In this document: one piece after another, positions 56,211 to 64,000 of the stretch
How positions within the stretch are numbered: position 1 is the first letter of the stretch
Layout of the letters: every line of letters begins with the position of its first letter
NCBI RefSeq assembly: GCF_900618535.1
Contig: NZ_UYJA01000002.1
Coordinates: 832,195-896,194, forward strand
Direction: 5' to 3'
DNA from: Pseudomonas bubulae
GTDB taxonomy: Bacteria > Pseudomonadota > Gammaproteobacteria > Pseudomonadales > Pseudomonadaceae
DNA length: 64,000 nt
Notes under the pieces: model-generated
The model's database searches: none
Seen by the model: only the letters and a program-made list of their open reading frames with translations
What the model was told of the DNA's origin: nothing
Made by a program: the position numbers and the translations under genes

Positions 56211-56852
56211 ATGCACAAAGAACCCCGTAAGGTCCGTGAGTTTCGTCGCCGTGAGCAAGAAATTCTCGATACCGCGCTCAAGCTGTTCCTCGACCTGGGT
56301 GAAGACAGTGTCACCGTCGAGATGATCGCTGATGCCGTGGGTATCGGCAAAGGCACGATCTACAAGCACTTCAAGTCCAAGGCCGAAATCTACCTGCGCC
56401 TGATGCTCGATTACGAGCGCGATTTGAACGAGCTGCTGCATTCCGCCGATGTGGATAAAGACAAGGAGGCGCTGTCCCGTGCCTACTTTGAGTTCCGCAT
56501 GCGCGACCCGCAGCGCTACCGATTGTTTGATCGCCTTGAAGAGAAGGTGGTCAAGGGCAATCAGGTGCCTGAACTGGTCGAAGAGCTGCACAAGATCCGC
56601 GCTTCCAACTTTGAGCGCCTGACCCTGCTGATCAAGGGCCGCATCAGCGAAGGCAAGCTCGAAGACGTGCCGCCTTACTTCCATTACTGCGCGGCCTGGG
56701 CCCTGGTGCATGGTGCGGTGGCGCTGTATCACTCGCCGTTCTGGAGCAATGTGCTGGAAGATCAGGAGGGCTTTTTCCAGTTCCTGATGGACATCGGCGT
56801 GCGCATGGGCAACAAGCGCAAGCGTGACACCGACACCCCGGCAGTCGAGTAA
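56211..56852 (+). CDS. TetR-family transcriptional regulator
   Basis: 213 residues with an N-terminal HTH (REQEILDTALKLFLDLG; VTVEMIADAVGIGKGTIYKH) and a helical ligand domain. It corresponds to PA2957, which flanks the same genes. Ligand and targets are not given by the sequence. The C terminus is basic (RMGNKRKRD). Confidence 0.9.
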   Translation: MHKEPRKVREFRRREQEILDTALKLFLDLGEDSVTVEMIADAVGIGKGTIYKHFKSKAEIYLRLMLDYERDLNELLHSADVDKDKEALSRAYFEFRMRDPQRYRLFDRLEEKVVKGNQVPELVEELHKIRASNFERLTLLIKGRISEGKLEDVPPYFHYCAAWALVHGAVALYHSPFWSNVLEDQEGFFQFLMDIGVRMGNKRKRDTDTPAVE

Positions 56853-56977
56853 CCACAGCCTGTATTTGCCTTCATGGCTTATGGCCTTGAGGCTTATACT
56901 CAGGCTTGGGTCTTGCCAAAACCTGATTTATGAGTCAGGTTTTGCAGCGACCCATTTCCCCCGCGCCGGAGTCATTC

Positions 56978-57946
56978 ATGATCGTTGATCGCCAAGGCAG
57001 ACGTTTTCGCAATTTGCGGATCAGCCTGACTTCAGCCTGCAACTACGCCTGCACTTACTGCGTACCCAACGGTAAACGGCTGGTGGCGGCACAGGATGAG
57101 CTGTCGGCCGAAGCCATGGTGCGCGGCGTGGCCTACCTGATCGAAGCTGCAGGCATCGAGCGCTTGCGCATCACCGGCGGTGAGCCGCTGATCAGCCCCA
57201 AGCTCGACACCTTTATGCGTGATGTCGGCCGGCTCGGCCTGGGTGATATCAGCCTGACTACAAATGGCCAATTGCTTGCGCGCAAACTGCCGTTGCTGCT
57301 GGACGCGGGCATCGCTCGCATCAACGTCTCCCTCGATACCCTTGACCCAGAAGCATTCCGCCGCATTGCCCGGGGCGGAGACCTGGCAACGGTGCTCGAT
57401 GGCATGCAACAGGCGCGTGAGGCCGGGATCAAAATCAAGGTCAATATGGTGCCGCTGCGCGGGCAGAACCTGGATCAGGTCATGCCGCTGCTGGAGTACT
57501 GCCTTGAGCGTGGTTACGAGCTGCGTTTTATCGAGCTTATGCGCATGGGGCACCTGGCCAGTGATGGCAATGCTTTCCTGCAGCAGTTCGTCAGCCTGCA
57601 GCAGTTGTTGGCGCTGATTGGCGAGCATCATGAATACCAGCAGGCTGATGCGCCCATCGACGCCACGGCGGTGCGTTACCAGATTCCCGGGCACGGGTAT
57701 TTCGGCGTGATTGCCAACGAAAGCGTGCCGTTTTGCCGGACCTGCTCGCGGTTGCGGTTGTCGTCCACGGGGTGGCTGCATGGTTGCCTGTCATCGAGCA
57801 ATCGCCACTATGTGGGTGATCTGCTGAACAAGCCGCGCCACGAGGCATTGCCAGCGCTGCAAGGTTTATTGATGAAAGCCCTGGGCGACAAACAGGACGT
57901 GGCTTTCTCGGGCGGCGCTACGGTGATGAAAATCATCGGCGGCTAA
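56978..57946 (+). CDS. moaA: MoaA-like radical SAM enzyme (GTP 3',8-cyclase type)
   Basis: 322 residues: radical SAM motif C21-x3-C25-x2-C28, RITGGEPLIS, and a second cluster with cysteines near 253, 256 and 270 (FCRTCSRLRL; GWLHGC). The C terminus ends in Gly-Gly, as MoaA needs. It would make the cyclic GTP product of molybdopterin synthesis. No other moa gene is adjacent, so it could be a paralogue with a different job. ATG 56978 has GGAG 6 bases upstream; an ATG at 56930 is in frame but lacks a site. Confidence 0.85.
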   Translation: MIVDRQGRRFRNLRISLTSACNYACTYCVPNGKRLVAAQDELSAEAMVRGVAYLIEAAGIERLRITGGEPLISPKLDTFMRDVGRLGLGDISLTTNGQLLARKLPLLLDAGIARINVSLDTLDPEAFRRIARGGDLATVLDGMQQAREAGIKIKVNMVPLRGQNLDQVMPLLEYCLERGYELRFIELMRMGHLASDGNAFLQQFVSLQQLLALIGEHHEYQQADAPIDATAVRYQIPGHGYFGVIANESVPFCRTCSRLRLSSTGWLHGCLSSSNRHYVGDLLNKPRHEALPALQGLLMKALGDKQDVAFSGGATVMKIIGG

Positions 57947-57952
57947 CAATCT

Positions 57953-58040
57953 GTGTGGGAGCGTGCTTGCCTGCGATGCTGGCAAACCGGTCTTGCTGAT
58001 ACTCCGAGTTGATGCCAAAGCGGGCAAGCCCGCTCCCACA
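57953..58040. repeat. REP palindrome pair
   Basis: TGTGGGAGCGTGCTTGCCTGC on the left and GCGGGCAAGCCCGCTCCCACA on the right, about 45 bases apart. A second subtype (GCGGGCAAGC core), different from the 156 and 45278 pairs. Confidence 0.85.
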
Positions 58041-58119
58041 GGGGAGGAGGGTGTTGGCGCGTAATCTGCATCTCGGGGCTATTCGCCGGTTTTTTGTCAT
58101 CGGCTTTCGGGAGAGCGGG

Positions 58120-58725
58120 ATGCGTGGTCTGATTGTGTTGCTGGCTTTTTTGGCGCTGGGCGGCTGCATGAGCGTCAGTGATCTGGGCGAGGGCGCGCGC
58201 TATCAAATGAGCGACGCCGGTTTGCTCGATCACAGCAATACACGTCGCAGCAATTCGCTGCGCATTCAGCCTGATTCCTTTATTTATATCGCCCAGGGGC
58301 CTTTTGCACCGATCGGCGATCCGTATGTGCGGCCCAATATCGTTGCCGAAGAAGCTTTCAACGGTTTTGTCGAATACTTCCCCATGGTGCGCCGGGCCAA
58401 GGAGCCGGTGGGGCTCGATCAGGCGATGACCGAAGCGCGTAATTTTGGCGCCCACTATCTGTTATACACCCGCTTTGCCCGGGCCGATGACCGCATCGGC
58501 AACAGCGATGAATGGCTTGATCAGGAGGAAATCAGCCGCCTGGGCATCGACAGTGGGGTGATCCAGCTGATGTTGATCGAAACCAGTACCCAGTACCTGA
58601 TCGACACCGCCACCATTCGCAGCCGTGGCGGTTTGCTGACGTTCCATGACAACAAGCCCGCCGACCTGATTGGCCCGCCGCTCGCCAAGTACGCCCGCAG
58701 CTTGATAGGCTTGAGCGATCAATAA
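58120..58725 (+). CDS. DUF4823-like lipoprotein
   Basis: 201 residues with a short lipoprotein signal (MRGLIVLLAFLALGGC; Cys16). The mature part starts MSVSDLGEGARYQMSDAG and has a mixed alpha/beta pattern with FGAHYLLYTRFARADDRIGN. It seems to be the DUF4823 family, which includes PA2955. The ATG follows GGGAG at 6 bases; the open frame further upstream is inside the REP element. It is 15 bases before the DUF1285 gene. Function unknown. Confidence 0.78.
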   Translation: MRGLIVLLAFLALGGCMSVSDLGEGARYQMSDAGLLDHSNTRRSNSLRIQPDSFIYIAQGPFAPIGDPYVRPNIVAEEAFNGFVEYFPMVRRAKEPVGLDQAMTEARNFGAHYLLYTRFARADDRIGNSDEWLDQEEISRLGIDSGVIQLMLIETSTQYLIDTATIRSRGGLLTFHDNKPADLIGPPLAKYARSLIGLSDQ

Positions 58726-58740
58726 GTCGAGGAGAGCACC

Positions 58741-59304
58741 ATGAGCGAGCCGGTAGACGTCAGCAATTTGCTGGCGCAAATCCCCAGGGCCGACAAGGGG
58801 CTGCCGCCCGTTCATTTGTGGGATACCGCCTTTTGCGGGGACATCGATATGCGTATCGCCCGTGATGGCACCTGGTATTACATGGGTACGCCGATCGGTC
58901 GCAAGCCAATGGTCAAATTGTTCTCGACCATCATTCGTCGCGATGGTGATGAATATTTTCTGATCACGCCGGTCGAAAAGGTCGGCATCAAAGTGGATGA
59001 CGCGCCTTTTGTAGCGGTCGCTCTGGACGTGGAAGGGGCGGGGGAGCAGCAAGTGCTGCGCTTTACCACCAATGTCGATGAGTCGGTCAGCGCTGGCAGC
59101 GAGCACCCGCTGCGCTTCGTCATTAACCCCGAGACCCAGGAGCCTGCGCCTTACCTGCATGTACGGCGTAACCTTGAAGCGCTGATCCACCGCAATGTGT
59201 TCTATCAGTTGATAGAACTGGCGGTGGTTGCTGAAATCGATGGGCAAAACTGGCTGGGCGTGTGGAGCGCTGGCGAATTTTTCCCGATAGGGCTTGAGCC
59301 CTAG
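58741..59304 (+). CDS. DUF1285 family protein
   Basis: 187 residues: [40 protein letters not shown] and [19 protein letters not shown] are the DUF1285 blocks; homologue of PA2954. No membrane segment. Crystal structures in the family show a PH-like fold, but no function is known to me. GAGGAG precedes the ATG. Confidence 0.88.
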   Translation: MSEPVDVSNLLAQIPRADKGLPPVHLWDTAFCGDIDMRIARDGTWYYMGTPIGRKPMVKLFSTIIRRDGDEYFLITPVEKVGIKVDDAPFVAVALDVEGAGEQQVLRFTTNVDESVSAGSEHPLRFVINPETQEPAPYLHVRRNLEALIHRNVFYQLIELAVVAEIDGQNWLGVWSAGEFFPIGLEP

Positions 59305-59314
59305 GCCCAGTGAT

Positions 59315-59341
59315 TGTGGGAGCGGGAAACCCGCTCCCACA
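59315..59341. repeat. Single compact REP hairpin
   Basis: TGTGGGAGCGGG-AAA-CCCGCTCCCACA: a perfect 12-bp stem with a 3-base loop, placed between two convergent genes with no other terminator. Confidence 0.88.
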
Positions 59342-59350
59342 AAGACGCAT

Positions 59351-60415
59351 TTAGGCTTTCAGCGTTTTCATATCGATCACAAAGCGGTATTTCACATCGC
59401 CTTTCACCACGCGCTCAAAGGCTTCGTTGATGTTTTTGATGTCGAGCATTTCGATATCGCAGGTAATCCCGTGCTCGGCGCTGAAATCGAGCATTTCCTG
59501 GGTTTCGGCAATGCCGCCGATCAGCGAGCCGGCCAGTACGCGCCGCTTGAACACCAGGTTGAAGGCGTTCAGTGCCGGCTCAACCGGCTCGATCAGGCCC
59601 ACCAGAATGTGTACGCCGTCAAAGGTCAGGGTTTCGAGGTACGGGTTCAGGTCGTGCGGCACCGGAATGGTGTCCAGCAGGAAGTCGAAGTGCCCGGCAG
59701 CGGCTTTCATCTGCTCGGCATCGGTGGACACGATCACATGGTCGGCGCCCTGGCGACGCGCTTCTTCAGCCTTGGCTTCGGAACGGGTGAACAGGGTCAC
59801 TTCAGCGCCCAGAGCCTTGGCGAACTTGATGCCCATGTGGCCCAGGCCGCCCATACCCAGAATACCGACCTTGTCGCCCGCTTCCACGCCGTAGTGAACC
59901 AGAGGCGAGTAGGTGGTGATGCCGGCGCACAGCAGGGGTGCGGCGCTGGCCGGGTCGAGATTTTTCGGAATGCTCAGTACGAAGTGTTCGCTGACAACCA
60001 TCTTGTCCGAGTAACCGCCCATGGTCAGGGTGCCGTCGATGCGGTCCGGGCTGGCGTAGGTTTGGGTCATGCCTTCCAGGCAGTATTGCTCCAGGTCTTC
60101 CTGGCAGGCCGAGCAGGTGCGGCACGAATCAACCATGCAGCCCACGCCGACCAGATCGCCGACCTTGTGTTTGGTAACTTTGTCGCCAACGGCGGTGACC
60201 TTGCCGATGATTTCATGGCCCGGCATCAGCGGGTAAGTCGCGAAGCCCCAGTCATTGCGCGCCTGGTGGATGTCGGAGTGACAGACACCGCAATACAGCA
60301 CTTCGATCGAGACGTCGTCCGGTCGCGGTGCGCGACGGTTGAACGGCATGGGCGCCAGTGGGGCCTTGGCATTCTGGGCGGCATAACCGATAGCGTTATA
60401 AGTAACAGTGGACAT
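59351..60415 (-). CDS. Zinc-dependent NAD(P) alcohol dehydrogenase (YahK-like)
   Basis: 354 residues of the cinnamyl-alcohol-dehydrogenase-like group: catalytic zinc CGVCHSD and GHEIIG; structural zinc CRTCSACQEDLEQYC; NADP site GMGGLGHMGIKFAKAL. The family reduces a range of aldehydes with NADPH. It is divergent from an AraC regulator, which is a likely controller. Confidence 0.9.
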   Translation of the reverse strand: MSTVTYNAIGYAAQNAKAPLAPMPFNRRAPRPDDVSIEVLYCGVCHSDIHQARNDWGFATYPLMPGHEIIGKVTAVGDKVTKHKVGDLVGVGCMVDSCRTCSACQEDLEQYCLEGMTQTYASPDRIDGTLTMGGYSDKMVVSEHFVLSIPKNLDPASAAPLLCAGITTYSPLVHYGVEAGDKVGILGMGGLGHMGIKFAKALGAEVTLFTRSEAKAEEARRQGADHVIVSTDAEQMKAAAGHFDFLLDTIPVPHDLNPYLETLTFDGVHILVGLIEPVEPALNAFNLVFKRRVLAGSLIGGIAETQEMLDFSAEHGITCDIEMLDIKNINEAFERVVKGDVKYRFVIDMKTLKA

Positions 60416-60447
60416 GAGAACCTCGCGAAACGTTGACTGTGAACAGG

Positions 60448-60461
60448 GCGCAATTTTGCGC
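60448..60461. promoter_or_regulatory. Perfect palindrome between adh and araC-type genes
   Basis: GCGCAATTTTGCGC reads the same on both strands. It lies 33 bases before the dehydrogenase start in the shared regulatory gap, so it could be an operator. No consensus is known to me. Confidence 0.4.
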
Positions 60462-60594
60462 TTACATGTCTTTCAGGACTATGACGATTCCTCCGTCTGT
60501 CATGCCTAATACTCCGGATTGACGGGGTGGCTGCCATTTTATTGACCAATTCTGCGAAGATGCGGCTGTCTATTCCTCCTGCGAACCTTTCTCC

Positions 60595-61488
60595 ATGCTT
60601 TTGACCCGTCACCGTGACGAGAACGCCACTCTGGTGTCTCTGATCGAACCTCTGGCGACACAAACCGGTTTTGTGTCGACCTTGTTGCCCGAAGTCCGGG
60701 TGGTTTCTGCCTGTCGGGTAGTAGCCCGAATGCCGCAGATTTATGAGCCTAGCCTAATGGTGATTGCTCAAGGCAGTAAGTTGGCCTATCTGGGCCAGCG
60801 CACCCTGGAATACGGTGCCGGACATTATCTGGTGCAGGCGCTGGCGGTGCCTTTTGAGTGTGAAACCTTCGCTTCGGAAGAAATGCCATTGCTGGGTGTT
60901 GCTATCAGCATCGACCGAGCGGTACTGGGCGAGTTGGTACTGGCCATGGGCCTGGCCCCTGACCGCAGTGCAGTTGCCCAAACTCCGGAGTCGATGACCT
61001 CGGCGGTGCTGGATGACGATATGCGCCAGGCGGTCGAGCGCCTGTTGCGTTGCCTGCACGACCCTCTGGAGTGCCGGATCATGGGGCAGGCGAGGTTGCG
61101 CGAGGTGCTGTTCGCGGCCTTGCGGGGGCCGCAGGCGGGTGTGTTGCGGGCTTTGGTTGAGCAGCAAGGGCAGTTTGCCCGGGTGGCGGCGTCATTGAGC
61201 TACTTGCATGAACACTTCGCACAGCCGCTGAATGTCGAGACATTGGCCCGTTGCGCGAATATGAGCGCGTCGACCTTTCATGAGCATTTCAAGCGCAGCA
61301 CCTTGTTGTCGCCGGTGCAGTATCTCAAGCGGTTGCGGCTGTTGCGGGCGCAGCAGTTGCTATTGAGTGAGGGGCTGGGGGTGGCGCAGGTGGCGGAGCG
61401 GGTGGGCTATCAGAGTACGTCGCAGTTCAGTCGCGAGTACAAGCGCTACTTCGAACGCAGCCCCGGTCATGAAGGGGTGGGGTGCTAG
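60595..61488 (+). CDS. AraC-family transcriptional regulator
   Basis: 297 residues: an AraC_N-type cupin-like domain (residues about 20-160: MPQIYEPSLMVIAQGSK; GAGHYLVQALAVPFECE) and a C-terminal double HTH (VETLARCANMSASTFHEHFK; VAQVAERVGYQSTSQFSREY). This subfamily is usually divergent from an aldehyde or alcohol dehydrogenase gene, as here. Start ATG has no strong ribosome site. Confidence 0.9.
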   Translation: MLLTRHRDENATLVSLIEPLATQTGFVSTLLPEVRVVSACRVVARMPQIYEPSLMVIAQGSKLAYLGQRTLEYGAGHYLVQALAVPFECETFASEEMPLLGVAISIDRAVLGELVLAMGLAPDRSAVAQTPESMTSAVLDDDMRQAVERLLRCLHDPLECRIMGQARLREVLFAALRGPQAGVLRALVEQQGQFARVAASLSYLHEHFAQPLNVETLARCANMSASTFHEHFKRSTLLSPVQYLKRLRLLRAQQLLLSEGLGVAQVAERVGYQSTSQFSREYKRYFERSPGHEGVGC

Positions 61489-61510
61489 CCAGCCGGTGTG
61501 ACGGGCGTGG

Positions 61511-61597
61511 TGTGGGAGCGGGCTTGCTCGCGATGCGCACAGCGCAGTCTGTCAGGCAAACCTGGGCGATCCCATCGCGAGCAAGCCCGCTCCCACA
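61511..61597. repeat. REP palindrome pair
   Basis: TGTGGGAGCGGGCTTGCTCG on the left and CGAGCAAGCCCGCTCCCACA on the right, with about 47 bases between: the second REP subtype. Confidence 0.9.
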
Positions 61598-61611
61598 AAT
61601 CCGGTGGCAAT

Positions 61612-61639
61612 AAAAAAGGCCCCCGAAGGAGCCTTTTTT
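61612..61639. terminator. Terminator between araC-type gene and ETF-QO
   Basis: AAAAAAGGC and GCCTTTTTT flank a GAAG-containing loop; T-runs are present in both directions. It ends 5 bases from the ETF-QO stop. Confidence 0.85.
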
Positions 61640-61643
61640 AGAC

Positions 61644-63308
61644 TTACATGTTCGGGTAAGTCGGCCCGCCGCCACCTTCCGGGGTTACCCAGGTGATGTT
61701 CTGTGACGGGTCCTTGATGTCACAGGTTTTGCAGTGCACGCAGTTTTGCGAGTTGATCTGGAAGCGCTTCTCGCCGCTTTCCTGGGTGATCACTTCGTAC
61801 ACACCCGCCGGGCAATAACGCTGAGCAGGCTCGTCGTAGAGCGGCAGGTTGACGCTGATCGGGATGCTCGCGTCGCGCAGCTTGAGATGGCAAGGCTGCT
61901 CTTCTTCGTGGTTGGTGCTGGAGATGAATACCGAGCTGAGCTTGTCGAAGCTGAGTTTGCCGTCCGGTTTCGGGTAGTCGATCTTTTTGCAGTCCTTGGC
62001 CTGTTTGAGGCAGGCGTAGTCAGGCTTGGTGTCGTGCAGGGTGAACGGCAGTTTGCCGCCGAAGATGTTCTGATCAAGCCAGTTGAAACCACCGCCCACG
62101 ATAGGGCCGAACTTGTGCAGTGCCGGACCGAAGTTGCGGCTGGCGAACAGTTCGTCGAACAGCCAGCTGGCCTTGAAGGCCTCAACGTAGGTGTTCAGTG
62201 CATCACCGCCTTCGGAGTCGGCGAGCAACGAGTCAGCCACGGCCTCAGCTGCGAGCATGCCGGACTTCATCGCGGTGTGGCTGCCTTTGATCTTGGAGAA
62301 GTTCAGGGTGCCCAGATCGCAACCGATCAATGCGCCGCCGTTGAAGATCATTTTCGGCAGCGAGTTCAGGCCGCCTTTGCAGATGGCGCGAGCGCCATAG
62401 CTGATACGTTTGCCGCCTTCCAGGTACTGCTTGAGCACCGGGTGATGCTTGAGGCGCTGGAATTCGTCGAATGGCGACAGGAAGGTGTTGCTGTAGGACA
62501 GATCAACGATCAGGCCAACTACTACCTGGTTGTTTTCCAGGTGATACAGGAAAGAACCGCCGGTGTTTTCGCTGCTGATAATGTCCAGCGGCCAGCCTGC
62601 AGTGTGCACCACCAGGCCTGGCTGGTGTTTGGCCGGGTCGATTTCCCAGATTTCTTTCAGGCCGATACCGTAGTGTTGGGCATCTGCGTCGCTGTCGAGC
62701 TTGAAGCGCTCGATCAGTTGCTTGCCCAGGTGACCGCGGCAGCCTTCGGCGAACAGGGTGTACTTGCCACGCAGTTCCATGCCCGGGGTGTACAGGCCTT
62801 CCTTGGGGTTGCCTTCGCGGTCAACGCCCAGGTCGCCGGTGATGATCCCGCGAACCACATTGTTTTCGTCGAATAGCACTTCTTGAGCAGCGAAGCCCGG
62901 GTAGATTTCTACACCCAGGTTTTCGGCCTGCTGTGCCAGCCAGCGGCACAGGTTGCCCAGGGAGATGATGTAGTTGCCTTCGTTGTGCATGGTTTTCGGC
63001 ACAAACAGGTCTGGCACCTTGGTCGCGGTGCTGTCGCTGCGCAGTACATAAATATCGTCGCGGGTAACGGGAGTGTTGAGCGGAGCGCCGAGCTCTTTCC
63101 AGTCCGGGAACAACTCGTTCAGGGCGCGAGGTTCAAAGACCGCACCGGACAGGATATGAGCACCGACTTCGGAGCCTTTTTCAACCACGCAGACGCTGAT
63201 TTCTTTACCGGCTTCGGCGGCCTTCTGCTTCAGGCGGCAGGCGGCGGACAAACCGGCAGGGCCGGCGCCGACGATGACCACGTCGAATTCCATGTATTCG
63301 CGTTCCAC
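61644..63308 (-). CDS. Electron transfer flavoprotein-ubiquinone oxidoreductase
   Basis: 554 residues: FAD motif VVIVGAGPAGLSAACRLKQ, the GAHILSGAVFEP loop, ubiquinone-binding hydrophobic stretches in the middle, and a C-terminal 4Fe-4S domain (RYCPAGVYEV; NSQNCVHCKTCDIKDP). It accepts electrons from ETF, which collects them from acyl-CoA dehydrogenases such as FadE, and reduces ubiquinone at the inner membrane. GTG 63308 with AGGAG 7 bases upstream gives the MEREYMEFD-type start; the frame is open 6 codons further. Divergent from etfB, as PA2953/PA2952. Confidence 0.95.
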   Translation of the reverse strand: MEREYMEFDVVIVGAGPAGLSAACRLKQKAAEAGKEISVCVVEKGSEVGAHILSGAVFEPRALNELFPDWKELGAPLNTPVTRDDIYVLRSDSTATKVPDLFVPKTMHNEGNYIISLGNLCRWLAQQAENLGVEIYPGFAAQEVLFDENNVVRGIITGDLGVDREGNPKEGLYTPGMELRGKYTLFAEGCRGHLGKQLIERFKLDSDADAQHYGIGLKEIWEIDPAKHQPGLVVHTAGWPLDIISSENTGGSFLYHLENNQVVVGLIVDLSYSNTFLSPFDEFQRLKHHPVLKQYLEGGKRISYGARAICKGGLNSLPKMIFNGGALIGCDLGTLNFSKIKGSHTAMKSGMLAAEAVADSLLADSEGGDALNTYVEAFKASWLFDELFASRNFGPALHKFGPIVGGGFNWLDQNIFGGKLPFTLHDTKPDYACLKQAKDCKKIDYPKPDGKLSFDKLSSVFISSTNHEEEQPCHLKLRDASIPISVNLPLYDEPAQRYCPAGVYEVITQESGEKRFQINSQNCVHCKTCDIKDPSQNITWVTPEGGGGPTYPNM

Positions 63309-63434
63309 AGGTTCTCTCCTACTCAAGGCTCAACGGTATTTTTCTAATTGGAGGTTTGGCGTTTCATCCATTATTCCCTCGACGCAGGCCAAGGACGCAA
63401 TGGATGAGGCGCCGCTCTCTCTATGAGGTCGGGC

Positions 63435-63463
63435 ATTATATCTACACCACTGGCAGGGTCCAA
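63435..63463 (-). promoter_or_regulatory. Strong sigma-70 promoter of ETF-QO
   Basis: On the reverse strand TTGGAC and the perfect -10 TATAAT are 17 bases apart. The leader to the GTG start would be about 120 bases. Confidence 0.82.
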
Positions 63464-63464
63464 T

Positions 63465-63476
63465 ACAAACGTTTGT
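63465..63476. promoter_or_regulatory. PsrA-like operator palindrome
   Basis: ACAAACGTTTGT is a perfect 12-bp palindrome lying one base upstream of the ETF-QO -35. PsrA, the Pseudomonas fatty-acid-sensing TetR regulator, binds (G/C)AAAC-N2-4-GTTT(G/C); here the half-sites CAAAC and GTTTG match but are directly joined. Assignment is an inference. Confidence 0.5.
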
Positions 63477-63539
63477 TTGAATTCACTGCAACCCAGACAA
63501 ATCAAAGACGCGCGGCTTAAAACTGGCCCATTTGCTGTA

Positions 63540-63565
63540 TTGACCGCAAATGGTGTTCCGGTCAA
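63540..63565. promoter_or_regulatory. Inverted repeat in the ETF-QO/etfB gap
   Basis: TTGACCG and CGGTCAA form perfect 7-base arms around 12 bases. It could be an operator or part of a promoter for etfB. The remainder of the 546-base divergent gap shows no gene, and no convincing etfB promoter. Confidence 0.35.
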
Positions 63566-63854
63566 GATACGGTCGGTTTTGCGCTCGCCGTAGGCTGATT
63601 GTTGGTTTCAAGAGCACCTCTAAAGACAGGGCACAGGCATGAGCCAGTGGGAGCCTGCCATTTTTGCAGCGGAGTTTACACGTCCTTTTGGTGGATGACT
63701 TGTTAGTCACATCGGACAGACGGTCGCAGGGGCAGTCGCTGGTACCCGTCTATTAATAAGGCAACGATCTTTGGAGGTGCCCTTGTGCTGACGAGCATCA
63801 ACCGCCAGGTTCGCCTAGGCGACTTTCTTTTCACCGGAGAGTAACGAGGAATCC

Positions 63855-64000
63855 ATGAAGGTTCTTGTAGCTGTCAAACGAGTGGTCGATTACAACGTTA
63901 AAGTGCGCGTCAAAGCGGACAACTCCGGCGTTGACCTCGCCAACGTCAAGATGTCGATGAACCCCTTCTGCGAAATCGCCGTGGAAGAAGCCGTACGCCT
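63855..64000 (+). CDS. etfB: Electron transfer flavoprotein beta subunit, N-terminal part
   Basis: 48 codons and part of the next, to the window edge: [20 protein letters not shown], then [18 protein letters not shown]. These are the EtfB start and its conserved [11 protein letters not shown] block. With EtfA it ferries electrons from acyl-CoA dehydrogenases to the divergent ETF-QO. AGGA 4 bases before the ATG supports the start. Confidence 0.95.
   Translation, partial: MKVLVAVKRVVDYNVKVRVKADNSGVDLANVKMSMNPFCEIAVEEAVR

Noticed and set aside
61734..62876. 380-codon open frame opposite ETF-QO
   Set aside because: The reverse-strand protein has clear FAD and Fe-S motifs; the forward frame shows none.

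Overview
The window is chromosomal DNA of a fluorescens-type Pseudomonas. The gene order rraA-cmaX-crfX-cmpX-sigX-oprF, the comEC-exbBD-lpxK-kdsB-murB-rne block, the rluC to tmk/holB block and the etf genes all have counterparts in P. aeruginosa PAO1. The OprF is the cysteine-free type, and the spacers carry GTGGGAGC-type REP palindromes typical of the P. fluorescens lineage. I cannot fix the species. I see no prophage, insertion sequence, transposase or CRISPR array.

Layout. 1-6312: end of an alpha/beta hydrolase, rraA, the cmaX-crfX-cmpX-sigX envelope-stress cluster with oprF, then pyrD and (reverse) rmf. 6313-12247: structured leaders for rmf and rlmKL, rlmKL, dacB (reverse), yggL and an unknown membrane-anchored protein (reverse). 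12477-13303: a three-fold tandem tRNA-Glu/tRNA-Gly array with its own promoter and terminator. 13422-25059 is the most accessory part: a membrane desaturase, an orphan PhnD-like binding protein, a FecI-type sigma factor translationally coupled to a glycine-betaine-type ABC transporter, a 1574-residue toxin-like protein, alaX and a LysR regulator. 25174-30721: PA2817-family protein and fadE (both reverse), a GST and an ABC-2 exporter. 30767-38362: a DUF2062 protein (reverse), then comEC, exbB/exbD-like genes, lpxK, a Trm112-like gene, kdsB, murB and a small SLT lipoprotein, packed with 1-4 base overlaps. 38432-45040: rne (reverse) with a leader of about 700 bases, divergent from rluC, a HAD phosphatase and an S49 peptidase. 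45377-55764: maf (reverse), then yceD-rpmF-plsX-fabD-fabG-acpP-fabF-pabC-mltG-tmk-holB-tatD, which links ribosome assembly, membrane lipid synthesis, folate synthesis, cell wall and replication. 55889-64000: a probable RgsA small RNA, a TetR regulator, a MoaA-like radical SAM enzyme, a lipoprotein, a DUF1285 protein, a zinc alcohol dehydrogenase with a divergent AraC regulator, ETF-ubiquinone oxidoreductase (reverse) and the start of etfB.

Most of the window is conserved housekeeping sequence. The points most worth a second look are the giant toxin-like protein, the sigma factor coupled to a betaine transporter, the tRNA tandem array, the near-leaderless yceD promoter, RNA structure in the rne and rmf leaders, a PsrA-like palindrome at the ETF-QO promoter, and the absence of pilZ and ptpA from their usual positions.
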